From: an uncultured Clostridium sp.
GTDB taxonomy: Bacteria; Bacillota; Clostridia; TANB77; CAG-508
Length of the DNA stretch: 46,971 nucleotides
NCBI GenBank assembly: GCA_947073285.1
Contig: CAMTJT010000006.1
Span: 1 to 46,971, forward strand
Reading direction: 5' to 3'
Of the stretch, positions 16,854 to 26,615 are shown one piece after another; within the stretch, counting starts at the first letter, position 1, and each line of letters begins with the position of its first letter. Made by a program: the position numbers and the translations under genes. Below the pieces are notes generated by a model. That model did not search any database, was not told where the DNA came from, and was given only the letters and a program-made list of their open reading frames with translations.

Positions 16854-17546
16854 TTAGGCTGGTAATTCTCTATACTCTAGTTTTATAATTCTATTATTAT
16901 CTGGGCTGTATTTCATATTAATTACTTCAAATCTTCTGTTTTTGAAATTGGTAAATTCTAATTTTAAATCTGTATATAGTTGTGTTTTTGCTCTAAGTTC
17001 ATCTGCTGTTGTATTTCCTCCGGCCTCTTCTATTAACTGATTCATTTCTGAATCACGCATTCCTGCAAGCTTTTCTACTGTTACTGATCTGCTTCCTATT
17101 CTTATCTTTGTGTTTTTTTCTTGCTCTAAATCAGTCTTTAATTTGTTAAAATCATTTAATAAATCTTTATAATTTGTATAAGCAGTATTTCTTGTTTGGT
17201 AACGTGTACCATTTGGTCTAGTTACATCTACCATTCGATTACGAATATTTACAGTTAACTTAATTGGATCATACTGGTTATAGCCAGCTGTTTCTGAACC
17301 AACATCTAACCTAGTTTCATAATCTGCTATAAAATTAGCTAAAGAAATAAGTTCACTACCATAAAGAGTTCTGTTGAAAGTTTCTATTTTTTTATTGTAT
17401 TCTGTTAATTTTTTAATGTCTTCACTAGTTATTTCACCTTGTTTTACTTGCCTTAGGTTGTTGAACATAAAAACTAATGCTCCTATAATAATCATAGATA
17501 GTAGAACAGAACCTGCCATTATTAGTGCTTTTGAAGCATTTTCCAT
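16854..17546 (-). CDS. MENA-type leaderless pilin-like protein 4
   Basis: 230 residues. Two ATGs, at 17552 and 17546, follow AGGAGGAG; the second has better spacing and gives MENASKALIMAGSVLLSMII, matching its paralogues, so I choose it. Helix at about 6-29, then a long helical, charged region (KQGEITSEDIKKLTEYNKKI). It is the first of the pilin-like genes after the TadB/C-like gene. Confidence 0.65.
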   Translation of the reverse strand: MENASKALIMAGSVLLSMIIIGALVFMFNNLRQVKQGEITSEDIKKLTEYNKKIETFNRTLYGSELISLANFIADYETRLDVGSETAGYNQYDPIKLTVNIRNRMVDVTRPNGTRYQTRNTAYTNYKDLLNDFNKLKTDLEQEKNTKIRIGSRSVTVEKLAGMRDSEMNQLIEEAGGNTTADELRAKTQLYTDLKLEFTNFKNRRFEVINMKYSPDNNRIIKLEYRELPA

Positions 17547-17645
17547 GTTCATCTCCTCCTTTTGTTCTTTTAGATAATATTTTTAGGCTATATTCAATTT
17601 TAGCTTTCTTTTGCTTATTAGCTAATATTTATATAGCCTAATTTA

Positions 17646-19736
17646 CTAAAATTGTGATTCTTGCATTCCTGCAAAAGAATCTGCCATACTGGTTAATCCA
17701 ACAAATACTAATGGTACAATTAAGTAACCAACAAATAGTACTACCATTGGCGCAAAACCAATTGCTTTTCCTAGTTTTCCTTTTCTTGCAATTAATCTTT
17801 CATTTGATTCTTTTCTTTTTTCTTGGTAGTAATCTCTTTCTGTATCTAATTCATCAAATGCATCTGGAATTGGTATTTTTTCAACTGCTGCTTGTAAACT
17901 TTCTACAATTCTAATAAACTGTCCATAAGAAACCTCTTCTTTTAATTGTTCTAATGCTTCCCATGCACCACTTTCATAGTTGTTTACACATCTACTAATT
18001 GGCTCTTTGAAAATATTAGCATAACGTTCTAACCATTCTAGTATAATTTCTACGTTTACCCTTTCTATTTTCATAAGCATTAATATAATTGTATTGAACT
18101 GCATTACTTCGTCTTCCATTTCCATTTGCCTCATTTTGGCTTGGAATTTTAGCATCCAAATTGGAGCATTATAGGCAATGATAGCAAACACCATTGCTAA
18201 AAGTACTTCAAACCATTGCATTTGTTCTGTATTAATAATATCTAATTTTTCTTTTACTCTTTCAGCTGCTATTTGGATTTCTTTTTCTTTTTTATCAATA
18301 TAATCTTTGTTTATTCTACCTTTTTGCATTGCTTTAAAGATATCATCTACTGTTACTTTTACATTCCCCTTAAAGTGTTCTATATACTGGTTATCTGATG
18401 CAGTTAGCTCCATAGCAGACTTCTTGTCTTTGGCATTCATTTCTCCAACAATATCATGGTCAACTGTTGGATCTGTATATACATTATTAATAGTTACTTG
18501 ATGTAATTGTGAAATTAAGAAGATAGATACAATAAAAGTTCCTATTGCAAGTACTATTCTATTGATATAAATCCATTCCATCTTATCTTTGGAAGCTGCA
18601 TCTTTCATTTCTTGTTTGAGCTTTGTATATTCTTTTGTTCCTTGTTTTGGAATAAATAAATCTACTATTTTTTTAATAAATGGTATTTTATATAATTTTG
18701 CTTGCCATGGATTTTCTGTATTTTTTGTATTCATAGCAGTTGAGCCATTGTCTTTTAATTTTCTGGTTAGAATATAGCAAACAAAGGTAAGAAATATTAG
18801 TAATATTTGTACTAACATACCATTTCTTCCATTGTAAAAATCTGCTGTAAAACTAAATTGTGAAAGTGCCCAGTTTTTAATTGGTTCTATTGCAAGCATT
18901 GGCACAATTGCAATTACTGATAAGCTTTGGAAGGTATAATCTAGTTTATCTCTTTTTAAGATTTCTAGTTGCATTTCTTGTGTAATATTATTTAGGTTTT
19001 TTAAATAGAGTGAAGAGTTATCTATTTTACGATCTCCAAATTCTTTGGTTAAATAAGAAACTCCTGCAAACTCTTTTAAATAACTATTTGGTGCAATATC
19101 ATAATATTTTTCTAGTTCTGATTCTGGATCATCTGAAATAAGTACTTCATATATTTTTTCTGCCTGTCTTGACATTTCTGGTTTGTCGTCATCTTGTGCT
19201 ACTTGATAGATTGCTTCTTCTACCATGTTAAATTCATGATAAGCATGTCTAATTTCTGAGAAAAAGTCAATTTGTTCTTTTAATAATTTGTTATCTAATT
19301 TGTCTACCATTCCATCTACAAAAGTATCTACCATAAATAACTCAAAAATTAAAAGCATAGACATAAGTAGCATATTATTATGTGTAATTGCTATAATAAC
19401 AATAGCAAGTGGTACAACAATTAATATGGTATTTGTTAAAATTTTAGCTGCTTGTTTTCTTGTTAAATATTCATCATCTACGTTAATAATAGCAAGCCTT
19501 CTTCTTAATTTTAACAAGTATCTTTTAAAGAAAGGAGTTTTAAGATAAATAACATATAATTTTTGATATAATACTTCAGTTGAAAAGCTTTTTTCTTTGG
19601 TTCCTTCTCTTAATTTTTGTATTTGTGCTCTTTCAGAACTTCCACTCTTCTTTTTAATAATGAAAAACGCCATTAAAAGTATGACTAATAGTACACCTAC
19701 ACCAATCATTAAGTATAATAACATATCGTTACTCAT
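17646..19736 (-). CDS. fused TadB/TadC-like inner-membrane platform protein
   Basis: 696 residues with two type II secretion F-like halves. Half one (about 95-335) has membrane helices around 110-150 and a cytoplasmic helical bundle (IDFFSEIRHAYHEFNMVEEA). Half two (about 380-690) has helices near 390, 525 and 665 and the bundle IILMLMKIERVNVEIILEWL. In Tad systems TadB and TadC are separate proteins that form the platform on which the TadA ATPase drives pilus assembly; here both appear in one chain. Position directly after the TadA-like gene supports this. Confidence 0.75.
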   Translation of the reverse strand: MSNDMLLYLMIGVGVLLVILLMAFFIIKKKSGSSERAQIQKLREGTKEKSFSTEVLYQKLYVIYLKTPFFKRYLLKLRRRLAIINVDDEYLTRKQAAKILTNTILIVVPLAIVIIAITHNNMLLMSMLLIFELFMVDTFVDGMVDKLDNKLLKEQIDFFSEIRHAYHEFNMVEEAIYQVAQDDDKPEMSRQAEKIYEVLISDDPESELEKYYDIAPNSYLKEFAGVSYLTKEFGDRKIDNSSLYLKNLNNITQEMQLEILKRDKLDYTFQSLSVIAIVPMLAIEPIKNWALSQFSFTADFYNGRNGMLVQILLIFLTFVCYILTRKLKDNGSTAMNTKNTENPWQAKLYKIPFIKKIVDLFIPKQGTKEYTKLKQEMKDAASKDKMEWIYINRIVLAIGTFIVSIFLISQLHQVTINNVYTDPTVDHDIVGEMNAKDKKSAMELTASDNQYIEHFKGNVKVTVDDIFKAMQKGRINKDYIDKKEKEIQIAAERVKEKLDIINTEQMQWFEVLLAMVFAIIAYNAPIWMLKFQAKMRQMEMEDEVMQFNTIILMLMKIERVNVEIILEWLERYANIFKEPISRCVNNYESGAWEALEQLKEEVSYGQFIRIVESLQAAVEKIPIPDAFDELDTERDYYQEKRKESNERLIARKGKLGKAIGFAPMVVLFVGYLIVPLVFVGLTSMADSFAGMQESQF

Positions 19737-19871
19737 CTTAAGTACTCACCTCTTTTTTTAGTTTTTTTTGCATATTTTTTTCCCCTTCTAAACACATGAT
19801 TTAAAAAATAATTTTTAGTTTGTATATTTTTTCTCATTTAAATTTGTAACTCTATTTTTTATAATTATTTT

Positions 19872-21859
19872 TTAAATTTGAGTAGCATTTTTAGGTTTTC
19901 TTCCTCTTTTTTTAGGCGCATTTTCTTGTGCTACTGTAGATGTATTTAGGGTTTCTTCATAATCTATTTCTCTTGGTGGTTTAATTCCCCAATTTCTTTC
20001 TACAAATTCATCAAAACCTGCAATATCACTATCATCCATGTTGTTTCTCATGGCTTTAATATTTGGCTCTGATATAGGGTTTGTAATAACATAGGTTCCA
20101 TCATGATATTCTAATACATTTCTATATTTGTATAATTCTCTGTTGGTAGTTTTTGTAAAATATACTGTTGCATTGTCAATGAATTTGTCTAATTTACCTT
20201 CTATTGTTTTTTCTTTTCGGTGGTCGTAAGTATATTCATTTCTTTCTTCTACTGGTATACATTCTGTAACTCTTTCTATATATCTTCTACCTCTAAAGTC
20301 TTTTACTAAGTGAATGTCAAAGTTTAATACTTGTACAACTTGCTCTTCTGCTGTTTTTTCGTCTTTAAATACACCTGCTCTTAACATAGAATTACGAAGT
20401 GCTGTAACTAAGTCTGGGAATGTTTTAGCGTGGTGAGTAAATAATGTAAATTTAGATGCAACTTGTGCAGATTGGATCATCCAAGATGCTACAGGGTCAG
20501 TTGCAACCTCACCAATGATGTTAACAGAACCATCAGTTTTCTTTTGAACGTCCAAACAGTCTTGTCCGTGATACTGTTTCTGTTTCTCTCATTGATAAAA
20601 TATTTCTAGTTGGGTAAATTTTTCTTAAGTGAAGCTCGAAAGCAGTTTCTGTAATACGAAGGTTCATTGTTTCATATATATTTTCAATCATTGCCATAAG
20701 CATTGTTGTTTTTCCGGCAACCTTGCTCACCTGTAAGTGAGATGATTCTTGCTCCTTTTACTAAATATTTTAGTAAGTCAATGGCATCATCTTTACCTGG
20801 AAAACGTATAATTTGCTCTAAGCTTGCACGTTGTACGTCGAACTTTCTTACGAAGAATGCCCATGTTTCAGACATACTTGGTCTTACAACAACGACACGA
20901 GAACCATCTTTCATTTCATTGATTTTAAAACCATTAGTATCTGATAATTGACCTGGGTTATTATATTTATAAATATTTTGACATACTCTTTTTAGCTCTG
21001 CTTCTGTTCCAAATGATAAAAACGCTAAACGAATAGATTTACCATGGAACATAATCCAAATACTATCACAAGCACGTGGAACTTTGTGTTCTGCAATTTG
21101 GTCTAAGTAATCTCCATCAGTAGTTTGTGCTACTTGGCTCAAGAAAGATTCTGGAAGACCTGATACACCACCTGAAATACCATCTATGTTCATATCTCTA
21201 ATTTCATCTATACTACTATAACCTTTGTAATGTTGGTAAATTCTTTGTACTACTACATTTAATTTATCAGCAAAAGTTAAAGCAAAATTTTCTTCATCAT
21301 AAATGCGATCAATTTCTTCTGGTGTAATTACATAACAAGGTTTTGCCTCTCCTGCTACATATTTTAAATCATCTAGTTTATATTTTTTTATGATTTCAGC
21401 CATTGCTTCATAGCCAAATTCATTTTTATACATATATATAATAATATCAAACTTATCTTGAGCTGTTAATAATGATGGAATATCAAAAGGAATTGCTTTT
21501 GATACATTTGTTTCATCAACACCATATTCACGATATAGAAGATCGTAAATTAGTTCTTTAACATATTTTTTGTCATTAACATCTCCATATGTACAACCTT
21601 TTAAAGCCTTTTTTAATTCATACTTTTTTTGCTTTCTTCTTTTTAGTTCTTCTTCTGAAAGCCCTATATCATAAAGGTTAATTTTGGTAATTTCATCTAA
21701 CCTTTTTTTGATAAATGCTTTCATTAATTCTAAAGTATATGTTTTATCATCTACTTCGATTTCTTGTTCTACTTGTTCGTTTTGCCTTTTTTTAATGAAA
21801 CGAAACACTAAGAAAACTGCTAAAAAAAGTACAATTATAATTAAAAGTATATTAAGCAT
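19872..21859 (-). CDS. TadA/CpaF-like secretion ATPase with two +1 recoding sites
   Basis: The cytoplasmic hexameric ATPase that powers assembly in Tad-like systems. The frame is read in three pieces: 21859-20717, skip C at 20716; 20715-20569, skip C at 20568; 20567-19872. The product is 661 residues. An N-terminal membrane helix (2-19) and about 200 extra residues precede the family core. The first site lies in the Walker A motif, restored as GEQGCGKTTML. The second lies before the Walker B segment, restored as GSVNIIGEVATDP. The His-box SKFTLFTHHAKTF follows. Without both shifts the protein would lack Walker A, Walker B or both. The C-terminus is basic with an AT-hook-like RGRKPKN. An N-terminal membrane anchor is unusual for this family. 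Confidence 0.9.
20565..20568 (-). other. second CGGA recoding site in the TadA-like gene
   Basis: TCA-C-GGA, restoring ETVSGQDCLDVQKK between Walker A and Walker B. The unshifted frame stops 11 codons later. Confidence 0.88.
20713..20716 (-). other. first CGGA recoding site in the TadA-like gene
   Basis: TGC-C-GGA, where GGA encodes the last glycine of Walker A. With a +1 skip the spacing G-x4-G-K-T is exact; keeping an extra residue would break it. Confidence 0.9.
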
Positions 21860-21882
21860 CTGATTTACGTTCTCCTTTCAGA

Positions 21883-22728
21883 CTAAAATTTCATTTGTAA
21901 CTCATCTAATTTAAATAAAATGTTATTAGAAGCCTCTTTTACTTCTTTTACAAAATTTATATTTCTATCTGTATCATCTGTAATGTTTTTAACTCTTAGC
22001 ATAAAATCAATAATAGTTCCTTCACAAGCTGCTTCGAATAATAGAGTATTATATGGAATAGCAGAAATTAATTTTTTCTCTTTTAAATATCTAGTAACAT
22101 TTTTATTATTATATTTCGAAAAACTATCATATCTACCAAGCAAAAGCATTACATTCTTTTTTTGATAAAATTCATTTTTTTCACGCAATGCCATAAAATC
22201 ATTAATCGCTTTTAGCCTTTGATTTAAATTAATCATAATAACATCTGATTGTGTAATGATTGCTTGTGCATCTTGTGCTGGCACCCTTTTGTCTAAATCT
22301 ACAAGAACTAAATCATAGTAGCGATTAGCAAGTGTAAGAATACTACTATAATAAGATGTTATTTGTGCATATTCTTTATAATCTTTTGTTACTGCTGAAG
22401 GTAAAACATCTAGTCTATCTCTTAATACAGTTCTAGAATAATTTTTTACAATTTCATTACTCGTTCTATTACTATTTAAAACTTTAATTAAACCTTCTAT
22501 TCCTGATTCTAAGCCTACACTTTTAGTTCCATCTTGTTTGATTGCTCCTGATGCTCTAATTTTACTATATTCCCAAAAGCAATTTTCTAAGCTTATATCA
22601 TTAAAACTAGTAGGAACAACTAAAATTTTATAGTTATGCTCTATTGCCATATAAGTTGCAATTGTTGCAACAGACATGGTTTGACCAGTTTCTTTTGTTT
22701 CATTACTACAAAATGTGATAATTGGCAT
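21883..22728 (-). CDS. MinD/CpaE-like protein with altered P-loop
   Basis: 281 residues, ParA/MinD-like fold in the CpaE position of the cluster. The P-loop region reads SNETKETGQTMSVATIATYM: the family's KGGxGKT has Gln in place of the second Lys while the first signature Lys remains. Further on come the strand YDLVLVDLDKRVP (Walker B-like) and SDVIMINLNQRLKAINDF. In Tad systems CpaE homologues localise the machinery. The stop overlaps a 1-base gap with the preceding gene, so translation is probably coupled. Whether it binds ATP is uncertain. Confidence 0.65.
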   Translation of the reverse strand: MPIITFCSNETKETGQTMSVATIATYMAIEHNYKILVVPTSFNDISLENCFWEYSKIRASGAIKQDGTKSVGLESGIEGLIKVLNSNRTSNEIVKNYSRTVLRDRLDVLPSAVTKDYKEYAQITSYYSSILTLANRYYDLVLVDLDKRVPAQDAQAIITQSDVIMINLNQRLKAINDFMALREKNEFYQKKNVMLLLGRYDSFSKYNNKNVTRYLKEKKLISAIPYNTLLFEAACEGTIIDFMLRVKNITDDTDRNINFVKEVKEASNNILFKLDELQMKF

Positions 22729-22729
22729 T

Positions 22730-23431
22730 TTAAACTCCTTTTTCTAATTGCCTAAAGGCTTTTTTTAAATCATTAGATTCTTTTGCATCATCTACTATTT
22801 TATCTGTAAGATATAACAAACTTTCTCTATACATTTGTGTTAATTTTTTTATTTTTATTTTTGCTACTCTTTGATTTTCCATAATTGTGCTTTGATCCCC
22901 TTGTTCAAATGGAAAATAAATTTTTTCTTCATCCCATATTGCTTTAACACCTAAAGTAATAAATGTTAAATAGTCATCTTCTTCTTTGGTAATACCTTTT
23001 GAGAATAATACTTTAGTAAGTGGAATTGGCTCAGTTAAACCTGATAAAATTTCTACCCCTCTTTTTAAAGCATATACGCTAAAGTTTGTAACAAAATAAT
23101 TTTGATTTGCTGTTTTTATATCAAAATTTCGAACACTTTCTGGTGAATCAATATCTAATAAAATATAGTCATAAGTAAAAACTGCATGTAGTGGCATTCC
23201 TAGGTATTCTTTAATAGAATTATAATCATATAGTCCCACTGCAACATCCATTTCTTCAAAAGTTGTAACATAAGACGTAGTAGGATCTATGGAAGGTACT
23301 AGATATTTCATTTTTTGCAAAGTTGTTGCATCTATAATTAATATTTTTTTGCCCATAAGTTTTAAAAGTCTGGCAATATATAAAATTAAATCTGATTTAT
23401 CATATGCGCCTATAAACCCTACTGTCTTCAT
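22730..23431 (-). CDS. second MinD/CpaE-like protein with degenerate P-loop
   Basis: 233 residues. MKTVGFIGAYDKSDLILYIA replaces the usual P-loop with GAYDKSDL, keeping Lys-Ser; it continues with GKKILIIDATTLQK and the Walker B-like YDYILLDIDSPESV. The two neighbouring proteins look like diverged copies of one MinD-like ATPase and may form a heterodimer. It ends one base before the next gene's start, 16 bases after the CpaB-like gene. Confidence 0.6.
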   Translation of the reverse strand: MKTVGFIGAYDKSDLILYIARLLKLMGKKILIIDATTLQKMKYLVPSIDPTTSYVTTFEEMDVAVGLYDYNSIKEYLGMPLHAVFTYDYILLDIDSPESVRNFDIKTANQNYFVTNFSVYALKRGVEILSGLTEPIPLTKVLFSKGITKEEDDYLTFITLGVKAIWDEEKIYFPFEQGDQSTIMENQRVAKIKIKKLTQMYRESLLYLTDKIVDDAKESNDLKKAFRQLEKGV

Positions 23432-23447
23432 GTTTACCTCCTATTTT

Positions 23448-24596
23448 TTAATAACTACCACCCATTGAGTCTAAATATTTTTGTCTTTCTTCTTGTCTTT
23501 TCTTGATTTCTTCTTCTACTTTATCTATTACATTATCAATTGCATTATCTTGGTTGTTGTTTAATTCTGTGTTAATTGGATTTCTAACTACAACTTTGTT
23601 GTTTTGATTATTATTTCTTTCACGTAGCGCTTGTTTAGCTTCTGCTAAGCAGTTTGGATCAACTTCTATTAAGTTAACAGTTCCTTCATCTGGTAAATAA
23701 GTTGGTATTGCAGCACCTTGTAATCCTGGTTCTACATATTCTGTAATGTATAATTTTGATCCTTCTATTTTATAGCTTTCAACAATTGCACAACTTAATG
23801 TTAAGATTTCTGCCTCATTTAAATTTAGCCAAATAGTATTAATAGAATCTATTCCTTCTACTATAGGTATTTCAATTAATTTGTGTGATAATACGATAAA
23901 GTCTTTTCCATTTGGTAAGTTTAAACGAATATCAATATAACTATTTGTTTCAATTTGTGTTGGTAAAACAATCATGTTATACTCTACTTTTCTAACATCA
24001 TCTGTTAGTTTTTCACTACTTTTAGTAATTAAACTACTTGTTAGTACAGTATTTTTAGACATATTTACTTTTGCTATAATTGGCACAGTTGTAAGTTCTA
24101 CTTTTTGGTTATTATCTTGATAATAGTAATTTTCGCCATTTTCTTCAATGATTCTTCTCTTTGGTTCTCCAGTAGTTTGATCTATTACAACATCACCTGT
24201 AGTTGCATCTATATGAGGTACATATAAATAAGTTGCTGTTACTGCACCTGTATTTGGATCTTTTTCTACTGCTCTTTGTACTGCATTTCCTGCTGAATCT
24301 TCTAATCTGTAGGTACCAAGAATACTTGCATCACTACCAATTGCATTACTTGGAACTGCATTTTTATCAACTGTTAAAGTAGTTACTAAATCATCTGTAA
24401 TAATTTGCCCTGATTTAATATCTGCATTTAACACACAAATACTTACTTTATCTACCTCTAATTGTTTCATTTCTTGATTTACTTTTGTTAATTGCACAAA
24501 TAAGAGTGCAATGATAATTCCTGTAATTAATAGTGTAATTAACATTCCTAAAAGAAATGAATTTTGTGCTTTTCTTTGCATTGGATTTTTAGCCAT
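23448..24596 (-). CDS. CpaB/RcpC-like protein with SAF domain
   Basis: 382 residues with a membrane helix at about 14-34 and an SAF-like region KVSICVLNADIKSGQIITDD, the hallmark of CpaB/RcpC and flagellar FlgA-type proteins. A second copy of the 'gain of entry' pattern occurs around residue 180 (VPIIAKVNMSKNTVLTSSLI). In Gram-negative Tad systems CpaB links periplasm and secretin; in Bacillota, which lack an outer membrane, it is thought to act in the wall. It is the first gene of the cluster and has a strong ribosome binding site (AAGGAGG). Confidence 0.75.
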   Translation of the reverse strand: MAKNPMQRKAQNSFLLGMLITLLITGIIIALLFVQLTKVNQEMKQLEVDKVSICVLNADIKSGQIITDDLVTTLTVDKNAVPSNAIGSDASILGTYRLEDSAGNAVQRAVEKDPNTGAVTATYLYVPHIDATTGDVVIDQTTGEPKRRIIEENGENYYYQDNNQKVELTTVPIIAKVNMSKNTVLTSSLITKSSEKLTDDVRKVEYNMIVLPTQIETNSYIDIRLNLPNGKDFIVLSHKLIEIPIVEGIDSINTIWLNLNEAEILTLSCAIVESYKIEGSKLYITEYVEPGLQGAAIPTYLPDEGTVNLIEVDPNCLAEAKQALRERNNNQNNKVVVRNPINTELNNNQDNAIDNVIDKVEEEIKKRQEERQKYLDSMGGSY

Positions 24597-24667
24597 TGCT
24601 TAATTCCTCCTTATATTTTTACAAAATATCGTCATTTAATTTATTGTACAACATTTTTAGCGTAAAA

Positions 24668-24710
24668 ACAACAGATTAAGTCTTTGTTATATAAACTTAA
24701 TCTGTTTGTA
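24668..24710 (-). terminator. dprA terminator
   Basis: On the minus strand ACAGATTAAGT and ACTTAATCTGT pair around a 15-base loop and are followed by TGTTTTT. It lies 28 bases after the dprA stop and upstream of the pilus cluster. Confidence 0.8.
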
Positions 24711-24737
24711 ATATTTCTGTAATATTTGAATTATTTA

Positions 24738-25383
24738 CTATCTTAACATTTCCTCTACTATTTCTTCTACACTAGTCACTAATTTAGCTCCTTGCTTTAA
24801 TAAATCATTAGTGCCATATGACCTATCACTTGTAATATTGCCAGGTATCACAAATACATCTTTACCTTGATCTAGTGCATAATCTACTGTAATTAATGTA
24901 CCACTTTTCGCTTTTGCTTCTACCACTAAAACGCCATCTGCTAACCCACTAATAATTCTATTTCTAGATGGAAAATTTAATTTTAGTGGTTTTGTTTTTG
25001 GCTCATATTCTGTAATAATAGCTCCACCTGTTTGTAAAATTTTTTTACAATAATTCTTATGTTCTGCTGGGTAAATATGGTCAAACCCGCTTCCTAAAAC
25101 AGCCACTGTTTGCCCATTTGCTTTTACTGCTCCTAAATGGCTATAAATATCAATACCGTCTGGCTAGACCGCTTACAATTACAATCTCCTTTTTAGCTAA
25201 ATGATAAGCAAATTCAAAAGCCACCTTTTTGCCATAATCGCTTGCATCTCTACAACCTATTATAGCTATAGCTGGCTTATTTAAAATACTCACATCACCT
25301 AAAGTATATAACTTAGCAGGTGGTGCATAAATTTTATTTAATTTTTGTGGATACTCTTTTTGAGCTTGATAAATGATTTGCAT
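24738..25383 (-). CDS. dprA: DprA-like DNA processing protein with +1 recoding site
   Basis: DprA loads RecA on incoming single-stranded DNA during transformation. The frame runs 25383-25159, skips C at 25158 and continues 25157-24738, giving 214 residues. The start follows GGAGG and gives the family N-terminus with YPQKLNKIYAPPAKLYTLG. The Rossmann core shows AIIGCRDASDYGKK, IVSGLARGIDIYSHLGA (shift at its RG), AVLGSGFDHIYP, FPSRNRIISGLADGVLVVEA and KSGTLITVDYALDQGK. It is shorter than usual DprA (about 290-370) because the N-terminal SAM-like and C-terminal winged-helix domains are absent. Reading past CGG without a shift ends two codons later. Confidence 0.92.
25155..25158 (-). other. CGGT recoding site in dprA
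   Basis: AGA-C-GGT inside the conserved SGLARGID motif. Skipping the C supplies the invariant Gly. The unshifted frame gives R-Y-stop. Confidence 0.9.
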
Positions 25384-25480
25384 TTTTTCTTCCTCCTTTG
25401 AAATGCATGGTTTGAATATGTATATATTCATAACCTTTAAAATCAAGCCCCCAATTTTAGTTAACTGTGCAAAATAAAAC

Positions 25481-25525
25481 GAGTTACAGATAACTTATAC
25501 AACTGAACACATAGTGAAGTTGTAT
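25481..25525. repeat. short member of the TTACAGATAACTTAT repeat family
   Basis: GAGTTACAGATAACTTATAC followed by AACTGAACACATAGTGAAGT. The same words appear in reverse complement in the repeat tracts at 32711-32866, 43312-43637, 45221-45285 and 45981-46111. Here it lies between folD and dprA. Confidence 0.7.
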
Positions 25526-25575
25526 TTCTTATTTTCTAAAAGTACTATCTCCTAATTAATAATCCCCTATTTTAC

Positions 25576-26412
25576 TTATTGTGCCATTTTTGCAGCTTTT
25601 ACTACATTTGCCATTAGTATAGCAATTGTCATAGGTCCTACGCCACCTGGTACTGGTGTAATATAGCTACTAAGTGGTTCTACTGCTTCAAAATCAACAT
25701 CTCCTACTAGTTTTCCTTCTTCTGTTCTATTAATTCCAACGTCAATTACTACTGCTCCTTGCTTTACCATATCACCAGTTACAAATTTTGGTTTTCCAAG
25801 TGCTGCAATTAAAACATCTGCCTTACTTGCAATTTCTTTTATATTTTTTGTTTTAGAATGACAAACTGTTACTGTTGCGTTTTTATTTAATAAACACTGT
25901 ACCAATGGTTTTCCTACAATATTACTTCTTCCAATTACAACTGCATTTTTTCCTTCTAGGTCTATACCATATTCTTCTAACATTCTCATAACACCTGCTG
26001 GTGTACACGAAACAAAGCAATCTTCTCCAATAGATAATTTTCCTACATTAATTGGATGAAATCCATCTACATCTTTGCGATAATCAATGGTATTAAATGC
26101 CTCTCTTATATCTAAATGTTTTGGAATAGGACTTTGCAATAAAATACCATGAATATCTTTTCTTTCATTTAATTCTTGAATTAAAGCTAATAACTTTTCT
26201 CTTGTTGTATTTTCTTCTAGCAAAAATTCTTCAAATCCAATTCCTATTTCATCACATGCCTTGCTTTTATTACGCACATATACTTCTGATGCTTTATCAT
26301 TTCCTACCATAATAACTGCAAGTTTTGGCTTTACTTTTAATTTAGCTACTTCTTCTTTTAATTCTAATCTTATCTTTTGTGCTAGTTCTTTTCCTTTTAT
26401 AATTGTTGCCAT
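25576..26412 (-). CDS. folD: bifunctional methylenetetrahydrofolate dehydrogenase/cyclohydrolase
   Basis: FolD interconverts 5,10-methylene- and 10-formyl-tetrahydrofolate with NADP. 278 residues, typical length. Motifs: PKLAVIMVGNDKASEVYVRNK with the catalytic Lys of the YxxxK signature, HGILLQSPIPKHLD, DVDGFHPINVGKL, CTPAGVMRMLEEY, the nucleotide-binding VVIGRSNIVGKPLVQ and the C-terminal ITPVPGGVGPMTIAIL. It has no CGG codon and no recoding. It lies upstream of dprA on the same strand with about 190 bases between. Confidence 0.97.
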   Translation of the reverse strand: MATIIKGKELAQKIRLELKEEVAKLKVKPKLAVIMVGNDKASEVYVRNKSKACDEIGIGFEEFLLEENTTREKLLALIQELNERKDIHGILLQSPIPKHLDIREAFNTIDYRKDVDGFHPINVGKLSIGEDCFVSCTPAGVMRMLEEYGIDLEGKNAVVIGRSNIVGKPLVQCLLNKNATVTVCHSKTKNIKEIASKADVLIAALGKPKFVTGDMVKQGAVVIDVGINRTEEGKLVGDVDFEAVEPLSSYITPVPGGVGPMTIAILMANVVKAAKMAQ

Positions 26413-26532
26413 TATTACCTCTTTTCTAAAGTACTTAATTAAAAGCAGTATTACCTTTTAACTTTTTCCTTTGTTATTTTTCTTAATTATATAGCTATCT
26501 ATTTTATTTTGCAAATATTTTTTCATTTTTTT

Positions 26533-26563
26533 GTCATAACTTTTCTCTTTTTTAATATACATT
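26533..26563 (+). promoter_or_regulatory. candidate sigma-E-type promoter of spoIVA
   Basis: GTCATAAC (-35 region) and TATACATT (-10 region) are separated by 15 bases, close to the Bacillus sigma-E pattern (-35 CATATT-like, -10 CATACA-T, spacing 14-15). spoIVA is known to be sigma-E-dependent in Bacillus, which supports the call. Confidence 0.5.
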
Positions 26564-26615
26564 AAGTAAAAGTTTTGTACAAACATTTCTTGTAGAAGGG
26601 AGTTAGAAAAACATT

